From Forficula auricularia (Eukaryota > Arthropoda > Insecta > Dermaptera > Forficulidae): 64,000 nucleotides of DNA. A program made the translations under genes and the position numbers. The stretch covers positions 19,640,021 to 19,704,020 of the forward strand of contig JALMQS010000085.1 in assembly GCA_024734495.1 (NCBI GenBank). The letters are read 5' to 3'. The notes under the pieces are model-generated. The model did no database searches and was not told the origin of the DNA. It was given only the letters and a program-made list of their open reading frames with translations. How positions within the stretch are numbered: the first letter of the stretch is position 1; the number at the start of each line of letters is the position of its first letter. Shown here in pieces: positions 56,380 through 64,000 of this stretch.

Positions 56380-56800
56380 CATAGGACATAAGCCTATGCT
56401 AGGTCATTCTCTGTCTATTCCGCGAAGCTCTGGAATAAAATTGCTGTCAGTGAGAGGGGGGGGGGGGCGAAGTCGCTCGGCGCTTTTAAAGCAAAGTATT
56501 TTGATTTATTAATGAGTCAGCAGAGGGCTGGATGATGGGTGGAGTGAGGCTGAGATATATTTTAAATTTTTTGTTCATGAGCTGATCATTTTGTGATATA
56601 TTTATTCTCTTGTAATTTGATTTCAAATTATCAATTAATTTTAATAATTTTTCCTTTTTTTTTTTAATGTTAAATGTTAATATTTTTGTACTCTCTTGGT
56701 TGAATTTTCAAAGCAGATTTTGAATGTAATATAATTTGTATCTTTTATGCTCCAGGAGAATATCATTCTCAGAGCAAATTAAAATCTATCTATCTATCTC
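56380..56800 (+). pseudogene. LINE RT C-terminus and 3' untranslated remnant
   Basis: The frame ARSFSVYSAKLWNKIAVSER, a glycine run from a 9-base G tract, AKSLGAFKAKYFDLLMSQQR, AG and stop (about 56400-56526). FSV-SAKLWN...S-LGAFK is the typical last part of an arthropod non-LTR reverse transcriptase. The 3' part contains CAGGAGAATATCATTCTCAG, a small hairpin, and ends with ATCT repeats at 56780-56800. Only the C-terminus remains. Confidence 0.7.
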
Positions 56801-57505
56801 TATTGAGGGATGGGGAAATACAAAGCTCCGCATAAAGAAGAGTCCGATCTGACTCTCTCTCTTTCTCTCTCTTCCTAACTCTATGATCGCTCTCTTTTTC
56901 ATGTCGTTTTATAAAATTTTCGCTTTACCACATTCAAGATGTTTTTACATCAATATTTTTTTTAAGATAATAGAATACTATAGTCTCGACCGGAATGCAG
57001 GCTTCACTTAGCTCCTAGGGTAGCGAATAATCAGTTTATAAATATCAAAATATTCGAATTGTTTTGAATACTCAAATAAAATTGCTTAAATATATTCATT
57101 TGCTTACTGAGCGAATGAAATTTTTCTTTTTAATGAAGAATAAATATATGTCCTGAATTTTCACTAACACAAGTCACTAAATTAATTTGTGATGAAAAAG
57201 GTTGCGTCCGCAATGGCTACTATATCTATTTGAAACTAGAACTCTGCAAATGGTCCTCCAGTCGGCCATTTAGAATTGTCCGAAGAGACAGCGAGTAATT
57301 AAAAGCGACAAGTAAAATGAAATAAAAGGCCAGCCACTTGGTTATTGTGCATTTAGCCGCTGTCTCGTCCAATGACCACTCCCATTTATGAGGATTGACA
57401 CCAAAAAACGGCCCTTACCGTTCGCATTACGCCATTCTTTAAAGATTATAGATTAAGGGCCCACCGAACGAAATGAAATTAACCTCGCAGATTTTTTGCC
57501 AAAGG

Positions 57506-57560
<55 letters not shown>

Positions 57561-58090
57561 AAATCCCCTGGCCAGCGGTGGAGGAGATGGTTCATGTCAT
57601 TTGGGGTGGATCTCTATGAAATGAACCGCGTCTGTTAGGGGGGCTGTTTTTGATCAGGAGCCACCGCCTGCGCCTCCGTCCTCCAAGCCAACAAATTATT
57701 TTAATGGCCCTGAAAGTACCAATATCCAGGAACAATGCTGCCGTTTCGTTGATAAATCTCTCGCAAAAATCCGAAGCAGATCAATTAAAAATTCCCTCTG
57801 GGTCGAGAAAAAAACAAGCCAGAGAGAAACTCCTTCAATAGGCAGATTAGAGAAACACAGCGTGTAGGTATAGAAACAGAAGGGTGTATTGGTGCGGAGG
57901 CAAGTTCGTACTTGTCTATGGGAGCATATTATTTCCACCTCTCACAACCAGAGAAATTAGTTTTACTTCCCCATTCGTAATATGTGAAAGTATTGTAGTC
58001 TTGCAGTAAATTTATGTCATAAAGGGAAATCAATGAGGCTGTCCTCTGCTTGATGCAAATAAACATATATATATATATATATATATATAT
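56801..58090. other. No gene recognised; (TA)n and a truncated GCAGAG copy
   Basis: CT-rich at 56850-56880, a (TA)n tract at 57508-57556, a complex island at 57560-57960 with a 63-codon open stretch of no recognised family, and a 5'-truncated GCAGAG-family copy at 58018-58066 (AAATCAATGAGGCTGTCCTC, TGCTTGATGCAAATAAACAT). Confidence 0.35.
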
Positions 58091-58190
58091 GTTATTAGAG
58101 ATTTTTCGGGTTTCTCGTGGGTTTGAGAATTTTTCTCAAAAGAAAAACTCTCAAACCCACGCGGAGAAACCCGAAAAATCTCTAATGACA
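58091..58190. repeat. Near-perfect 100-bp palindrome
   Basis: GTTATTAGAGATTTTTCGGG, TTTCTCGTGGGTTTGAGA and the complementary right arm (58143-58190) pair over about 45 bases with three or four changes and a loop of about 8. It lies directly after a (TA)n tract and a GCAGAG-family fragment. No second copy seen. Confidence 0.75.
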
Positions 58191-58229
58191 TAGAACCCAT
58201 CCGCGGAAAACTAATTTAACTGTTATATA

Positions 58230-58385
58230 TATAATTTATTTGTTAGAGACTATAGTTTCTTTGTGGGAGAGGCCTATGCCCTCGGGGCCTGGTTCCCTTA
58301 TAACTTGTACATAGTGTAATTATAAATCCAAACATAAATGTATTACTATTAAAAAAAAATAATAATAATAATAATAATAATAATG
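58230..58385 (+). repeat. Retroelement tail fragment with (AAT)n
   Basis: GAGACTATAGTTTCTTTGTG (the complement holds GAAACTATAGTC, as in the GAGGGC hammerhead-like family), a GGCCTATGCCCTCGGGGCC segment, then an A run and (AAT)n at 58351-58384. Possibly a Penelope terminal piece followed by a LINE-type tail. Confidence 0.35.
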
Positions 58386-58682
58386 ATATTAAATTAATGA
58401 ATTATATGTAAAATGTAATTTGAACCAATAAAGGCTTAAAAATAAAATAAAATAAATAAATAGTTTTGTAAATAATTGAACGTCATCATCAACTAATTTG
58501 TAATTAAAATTATTTTTGATTTTTTTATAAATTTATCCCTTTCCTATCAAAAATTATTTCTGTATTTCTGCCTAGTATACAAATTAAAAAGACTATTTAT
58601 TCTTCCTGTTGAATACTATATTATTTCTCTATCTGTATACAAAAGATTTTTGAGTCTAAAGAGGGCAGCACTTTATGAGAAC

Positions 58683-59526
58683 TTAAAATTATTGGATAAA
58701 AATACTTGGTAGGTTTCACATTAAGATATAAAAAAGTTAAACGAATTTATTTTTGGAGAATCTTTAATCTCGATATATATATTTCGGGTGACTAACCCAT
58801 CTTCAGGAGAAACAGAAAGTAACTGACCTGGATAAGTCTTCTACCTTCGCCAATCATCTACATTTGAATAAACACACCTCTTCTATTAGCCACCTAGTTC
58901 CGTTACATTTCGAAAGAAAGGGCTTACGTTTAGATTTTTAGAGTCAACGGAAATAAAATTAGCTCTCTCAAATAAAACGAATATACTAAATAATCAATTA
59001 GAAGTTAAGAAAAGTACAATCATTGATTACATTCTTTAAATATTTGCAAATTTGTTTTGTGTGTAAATTCTCATTTCTCAGAAGACCATTCAAAATTAAA
59101 CAAAATAGACTTCTCCCTCCACTAATTTTAAATATTTACCCTTTTGTTATCTTAAAAATAAATTTTACCATTGAGTTGTATTCAAATTCGAAATCCTCAT
59201 TGCTCAAAAGGCCATTCAAAATTAAACAAAAGTAGACTTCCTACCTTTTCTCCCTCCACTAATTTTAAATATTTACCCTTTTGTTATCTTAAAAAAATAA
59301 ATTTTACCATTGACTTGTATTCAATTTCGACTTATCCAGGTCAGTTACTTTCTGTTTCTCCTGAAGATGGGTTAGTCACCCGAAATATATATATCGAGAT
59401 TAAAGATTCTCCAAAAATAAATTCGTTTTATTTTTTTATATCTTAATGTGAAACCTACCAAGTATTTTTATCCAATAATTTTAAAAAATGTTTCACCAAG
59501 TACCAACACCAAATTCCTTAAAAACT
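58683..59526 (+). mobile_element. Penelope-like insertion 4 (844 bp, 13-bp TSD)
   Basis: ACTTTATGAGAAC flanks it at 58670-58682 and 59527-59539. Same order as insertion 1: inverted terminal segment with a minus hammerhead-like motif (58765-58812), coding remnant (58843-59040, TFANHLHLNKHTSSISHLVP and the same internal break), two tandem units (59085-59325), direct terminal segment with a plus hammerhead-like motif (59355-59401), 3' end ACCAACACCAAATTCC. It has one tandem unit fewer than insertion 1, matching the 138-bp length difference. Confidence 0.88.
59355..59401 (+). ncRNA. Hammerhead-like motif, (TA)n stem III family, element 4
   Basis: CTGAAGA at 59361-59367, extra T, stem II GGGT with ACCC around TAGTC, GAAA at 59382-59385, then a perfect alternating AT tract, C at 59395 and GAGATT. 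Arms TTTCTC and GAGATT give a 4-bp stem I plus weak extension. The inverted partner on minus at 58765-58812 has the same elements. Confidence 0.5.
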
Positions 59527-59579
59527 ACTTTATGAGAACGCCTGTATTTAGACAACCTGAACAGACGAGTACCAAGAAA

Positions 59580-60165
59580 ATCTAGATACATGGCAGTGTG
59601 TCCGCCAAGTTCGGAAAAGCGGGCAACGCACCGGCCATGTGTACCTATATATTATTTACACGAACCATTTCGAGCTACTTTCGACCACACCCATAACTCA
59701 AAAACTATTAGACCTACACATTTAAAATTTTGCATGTCTAATAAGACCCACTGGAACACATAGAATCCAAAATTTCATGAACAAACCACAAAAACCTTTC
59801 ATAGTTATTCAGTTATTAAGCTCTGAAAAGTGCCATTTTTAACACTGACTAACTGACTGACATATCAAAATTCTAAGTACTTCCGCTGATCCTAGAATGC
59901 TGAAATTCGGCATTCCGGTAGAGTTTAGGCTACAATTAAGAGAAAAATTGAAAAAGTGAAACTTTCCCTTTTACAGGACCTACAATGAAGGGATGAAATT
60001 TATTATTGGCTTAATTAACATATAGTGAAAATATAATCAAGCTAGAATGCTGAAATTTGGTATACTGGTAAATAGGTAATGCTTGGCACATTAATAAAGG
60101 AGCAAATTGAAAAACCGAATCTTTCTCTTCTTCGGGGCCTGAAATGAAGAAGTAAAATTTATGAA
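59580..60165 (+). repeat. Relative of the 38-41 kb tandem-array element
   Basis: A leader with CATAACTCAAAAACTATTAG, AATTTCATGAACAAACC and ATATCAAAATTCTAAGTACT, TCCGCTGATCCTAG is followed by two array units (59895 and 60048: GAATGCTGAAATT, then ACTTTCCCTTTTACAGGACC or TCTTTCTCTTCTTCGGGGCC). The leader matches the segment before the array at 39530. Confidence 0.7.
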
Positions 60166-60279
60166 AAACCGACAACCGGGTTTTTAAAGGTATTTTATGA
60201 GAAATATTTCATAATTATTAATATAAATGTTTAAATGTAATTATTTAGATAAATTAAAGGATAAAACTTTTAAAAAATT

Positions 60280-60775
60280 AATTATATCTGTCCAAAAACA
60301 TAAATGTGAAAAGGGGCCGCCGACAAAAGAGTTGGGATCTGAACGGGTACTAAGTACCATAGCAGTTGCTTAAATCATGTCTATAGGAATGTATAACGTT
60401 CTTCAATTGATTTAAAAAAAAAATTGTTATGTTATTTGATATTAAATTTATAACTTGGCAAGTTTTATATCCAACTAAATTGTAGTATAAAATAGAACAA
60501 TTAGCAAATCTAAATTTTTTAAGCTTCTATTAAATATCATCACGTTAAACCTAAGTTATTGACTTTATAACTTGCCAAGTTATAATTATAATATCAAAGA
60601 ACGTAACAAATTTTTTGTTTTAAATCAATTGCAGAACGTTGTACATTTCTATAGCTCTGATTTAAGCTTAGCTTTGCTATGGCAATGACCCGTTTAAGAT
60701 AATTCTTTTGTCGGCGAAGCCGATTTGCACCGAACTTGGCCATTTTTTGGACAGATTCCATTTTCACGCTTTGTG
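60280..60775. repeat. Imperfect inverted repeat of about 500 bp
   Basis: The outer arms TGTCCAAAAACATAAATGTG and GCCGACAAAAGA (60280-60330) face TCTTTTGTCGGC and ATTTTTTGGACA (60705-60757). Inner blocks TATAACTTGGCAAGTT (60450) and ATAACTTGCCAAGTTATA (60568) also pair. A GGCGAAGCC-like Helitron-type phrase lies at 60713. Class unclear. Confidence 0.6.
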
Positions 60776-61739
60776 TATAAGACAATTTTTAATTATTTTC
60801 TTGTTTTATAAAAAACAATACCTAATAACAATATAAAATTAAGGTTTTGTCTGTACATTGATCAAAATATCTCCGAATTTCGAATGTACATTTTTCAAGC
60901 AAAGTTATAAAAGAAAACACCTTTAACAAAAATACCTGTCTGTTTTCTGTTTGTCAAGAGACGGTGAGTAGGAAGTTGGGTGTAAGTTGGAAGTAGGTAG
61001 TTGGTGGTAGGAAGAGTGACCAGAGGCAGGGCAGAGTCCAGGGGTCGAGAATAGGGATGGTGGGGTGGAGAAATATCAGAGGTGTAGGGAGGACTACACG
61101 GTGTGAAGCTTCTTGACTAGCAAGATGCCCGTCGGAGGCGGACTTGGCAGCTAGTAATGAAATTACTAGTATTAAAATATACTAAAAAAATGATAAATTT
61201 GCTTTCGAAGCGAACAAGAGTAACATGGTCCGAAAGACAGTTCTCACGTATAAAAGTGGCTCCAAAAAGCTTTGATAAAGGCTGACTTTGCGATTTTATT
61301 AAAAATAATAATTTGTTACAAGTTACTGATTGACCAGTAGCCATCTAGAGACTCGCCTGCTTTTTTCAAATGTTAATGATTGGGAGAAGACAAGCTTATT
61401 TAATCGAATGTACTTATAAGCTGGCAACCTACTTCCGCACAATACAATCATGTTAATCTTGATAGAGTGTGCAAAAATGTTTGTGTATGGGGGGGTGCTC
61501 ATTCCCCAATATCTAACTATTCTGATGGCGAGTTCAAGGCTTGCACAAAACCAGCGGACACTCTTGTCAGCTTTATTCAATGGCTTGGAACGCATCCAAT
61601 CGATTCGCCACCAATCGTATTCAAACAGCTCTCACCACCCACCCTCCTCGATGCGCTACGCCCATTTACCGGCTGTCAGGACTCATAAAAACACAACAGC
61701 TTCATCGCCCCCACAACCAATTTTTTTCTTATGTAAAGC
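60776..61739. other. No gene recognised
   Basis: G-rich at 60955-61110 (GTAGG and GGTG repeats), then a complex stretch at 61090-61730. An open frame of 162 codons runs from an ATG at 61450 into the LINE remnant downstream. Its first 95 codons have no recognisable domain. Confidence 0.35.
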
Positions 61740-62405
61740 GAATTTCAATATTTGGTTTAAGGGAAAAATCAAAAGAAATTATTTAGAAATTGAATTCAAA
61801 TACAATTCTCCAGAATACCAAGAAGATAGGCCCCCTGTAACTAAAACTGGTGGTGTTCTTTTACAATGTCAAGGTGCAAAAGATATTGAAGTTATTAAAC
61901 TAACTTGGAAAATGATTTTGAAGTCAAACAAAATGTAAATAGGAATAAAATAAAAATTATTGGCATAAATGAAGAGGAATACTCAAAAACAAATGAAACA
62001 ATTATAGAAGATATATTAAAATAAAATAATCTAGAAATTGATAAATCCGAGATAACTATTGTCTATAAAACTAAAAATAAAAAAAATCATTTAATCTAAC
62101 AATAGAAATAAATGGTTTTGTCTATGAAGAAAAAATTTCAAAGTAAAAGAAAGATATCCATTGGTTGGAGTAGTTGTCCTATAGTTGTTCTATGATGATC
62201 TTGGTATAATCCGCTGTTGTATATTATTATAATATTATTATGTTATAGTATTTGTATTGCACGGTATAGTATTATATGTGTATTATTGTTATATTATTTG
62301 TATTCTATTATATTATTGTTATGTTTTATATTGTATTGTATTGTTACATTACTTTTATGATTATATATTATTATTGTATATGTATAGCTGAAAATAGCTA
62401 ATAAA
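61740..62405 (+). pseudogene. LINE ORF1 (gag-like) remnant joined to a 3' tail
   Basis: In three frames it reads KTGGVLLQCQGAKDIEVIKL, VNRNKIKIIGINEEEYSKTN, ETIIEDILK, NLEIDKSEITIVYKTKNKKN, EINGFVYEEKISK, KISIGWSSCPI and YDDLGIIRCC. The VKI-G-(x)--Y---E-I-I, IGW--C-VYDDL-I-RC-KC pattern is the ORF1/gag protein segment just before its zinc knuckles in Jockey- and I-like LINEs; it binds element RNA. The knuckles are absent. From about 62218 it passes straight into TATT-rich sequence ending AATAAAGATAAATTTTTATT and ATTATT, a LINE 3' end, so the whole ORF2 is missing. Confidence 0.7.
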
Positions 62406-63470
62406 GATAAATTTTTATTATTATTCTACAATATAGTTTCTTTAAAATATTGTATTTTATTTCGTAATATTTTAAAATGTAACAATTAGATTATCCCAAA
62501 AAATTATACCAAGTTTAATTAATTTATAATTCTAGACTTTGATTTCCTAAAATAAACACTGTTAAAAATTTATTTTCTAATTTTACTATAAAAAATGGCA
62601 AGTCAGGACTCAAAACTTTTGAGTAATATTACATACCAGTACTGTAATCTTACTACACATTTTTTACTAATACATATCTAATACAAGAACAAATTAAAGT
62701 TAGAATTTATTTTTGTATTTTCCCAATGAGTTAATGTGATTTTACAAATATAATATAGTATTTTTTTTTACTATACGCAATCTTCTAAATTTCCTATCTA
62801 TTTCTATTGTAACATATAGTATCTAAGTTTATTTTTTTTTCTAATATTAAATTAAAAAAAAAATATTAATAAAAAAGAGATAAAATATAAATAATAATAA
62901 TTATTATCTCTAGTGCTTTTAACATTGAAATAAAATTCAAATAAAATCACATGACTCGGAATATTCATGAAACTCGATGAATTCATGATCGTGTAAACTA
63001 TAACTGAAAATATTTTTTTAATATAATGGACTATTTAATTCGGAAAAGGCTAAAGCATTATGGTCTGACCAGAAGAGAACAAATGGAACGCCACATTAGC
63101 TTGTCCTTGCTATTGATTAGAAAAATGCTATAAAGTCATTGAATTTTTAATTATAAGAATTGAAATCTCCTCTCAGATGCGAACTATTTTCGAAACAGGG
63201 TCAAATTAAGTTGAGTGAGTTTATAAAATAACGTCTAGACTTGAAGAAAAGCTAGACTTTCATGCATCAGCTTTTGATGCAGAACTGATTTGGTCATTTC
63301 AGGAGATGTCAGAAGTACACAGCAAACGAAAATATTTTATCACGAAATTCCAGTGAATTCAATTGTAAGGAATTATCTCGAAGGTTCTAATGGACGAACC
63401 TAGATATTAAACAGCATTATGTCAAGCCCGCATTAAAGTTTACCAATTGGATTAGAATTACTCTTTGATA
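62406..63470. other. No gene recognised
   Basis: AT-rich; short homopolymer runs, no repeat or coding remnant. Confidence 0.35.
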
Positions 63471-63640
63471 AATGAAAAGAAATCAATGAGGTTTTCCTTC
63501 GCGTGGTGCAAATACACATATAGATATATTATATATAAATATGTTTATTTGCATCAAAGATAGAACAACCTCGTTGATTTCCCCACATTCAACAACAACT
63601 CTGCTCCTCTTGGCAAACAAAAATCTTTTCATAATTAAAA
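63471..63640. repeat. GCAGAG-family inverted pair
   Basis: A plus-oriented half (GAAATCAATGAGG, then GCGTGGTGCAAATACA) at 63478-63517 and a minus-oriented copy (TGTTTATTTGCATCAAAGAT, CAACCTCGTTGATTTCCCC, CAACAACTCTGCTCCTCTTG) at 63541-63640 flank a TA-rich centre. Same head-to-head layout as 33024-33200. Confidence 0.55.
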
Positions 63641-63788
63641 CAAAGATTTGAGTGTCTTTTTTAAGAAAAAAGATGTAATTTTTTCAAAAAATCAACTCAC
63701 TGGCTGAACCATATTATATCTAAAAAAAACACAATTCTATGGTCACAATATCTAAGATTTTAGTAGAAATTTTTTATATTTCATGTCA

Positions 63789-63866
63789 GAGGGATTCATC
63801 CCCCCGGAGTTGAACCCGAGGACTATTCTGCCGGACAGTTTAGTGCTCGGATGTAACTCCCGTGGA
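63789..63866 (-). other. tRNA-like sequence
   Basis: On minus: a stem-forming CCACGGGAGTTACATCC, an A-box-like part, then CTCGGGTTCAACTCCGGGG, which holds a B-box-like GGTTCAACTCC. tRNA order but no pairing acceptor stem; a SINE head or tRNA pseudogene. No tail identified. Confidence 0.4.
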
Positions 63867-64000
63867 ATGAAGGATAAATAATTCAAAAGTTTATTGTTGG
63901 ATATCCAAAAATAAGATTTTAATTGTCGAAAAAATTAATTTGTCTTTAATTTTATTTGAAAACGATGCCGGAAAGAACTTATATCCGTGAGCTTCATATT

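Noticed and set aside
58230..58300. Further hammerhead ribozyme on the minus strand
   Set aside because: GAAACTATAGTC is present, but I could not find a CTGAnGA box or a convincing stem II, so it is kept only as a retroelement fragment.
61450..61938. A 162-residue intact host protein
   Set aside because: Only the last third is recognisable and it is the first frame of a LINE ORF1 remnant; the N-terminal part has no domain and overlaps two other open frames.

Overview
This window looks like a long intergenic or heterochromatin-like stretch of a large, AT-rich animal genome, most likely an arthropod. The evidence for that is indirect. The reverse-transcriptase remnants are of Jockey-like and I/CR1-like types, there are tRNA-derived SINEs, several repeat motifs resemble ones I remember from arthropod genomes, and (TA)n tracts are abundant. 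I recognise no intact host protein gene, no functional tRNA and no rRNA. Every coding segment I can name is a broken piece of a mobile element.

Layout. 0-8 kb: a Jockey-like RT remnant, a Penelope-type inverted repeat with a hammerhead-like RNA, an I/CR1-like RT remnant and a second insertion of the same LINE's 3' end. 8.5-9.85 kb: a 1.3 kb foldback element; a solo arm of the same family lies at 42.7-43.2 kb. 10-18.6 kb: degenerate tandem units and a 1.7 kb element bounded by terminal inverted repeats (TIRs). 19-22 kb: Helitron-like non-autonomous copies, two of them head to tail. 23.5-24.6 kb: a minus-strand Jockey-like remnant. 28.2-29.6 kb: a 5'-truncated LINE with a 14-bp target-site duplication (TSD), abutted by a 158-bp miniature transposon with an 8-bp TSD. 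30.6-31.8 kb: a SINE and a second I/CR1-like remnant. 32.3-37 kb: nested palindromic Penelope-type pieces. 38.2-42.1 kb: a composite with inverted ends that encloses a tandem array of about 12 units. 43.9-45.85 kb: a Helitron with helicase remnants. 46.4-47.2, 48.4, 53.1-55.0 and 58.7-59.5 kb: Penelope-like insertions, four with clear 13-15 bp TSDs and one (48.4 kb) with a shorter, less certain one. 61.7-62.4 kb: a LINE ORF1 remnant joined to a 3' tail.

The most interesting theme is one RNA architecture recurring in several unrelated-looking repeat families: stem I, a CTGAnGA-like box, one extra base, stem II, GAAACGTC or a variant, then the closing strand of stem I. This matches a type I hammerhead ribozyme with almost no stem III. 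Hammerhead ribozymes are known from Penelope-like retroelements. Two of these repeats also carry a recognisable Penelope C-terminal coding remnant, so the whole set reads as a fossil record of several Penelope-like families. Copies often occur as head-to-head inverted pairs.

All family assignments were made by reading the sequence. Nothing was searched or folded computationally.
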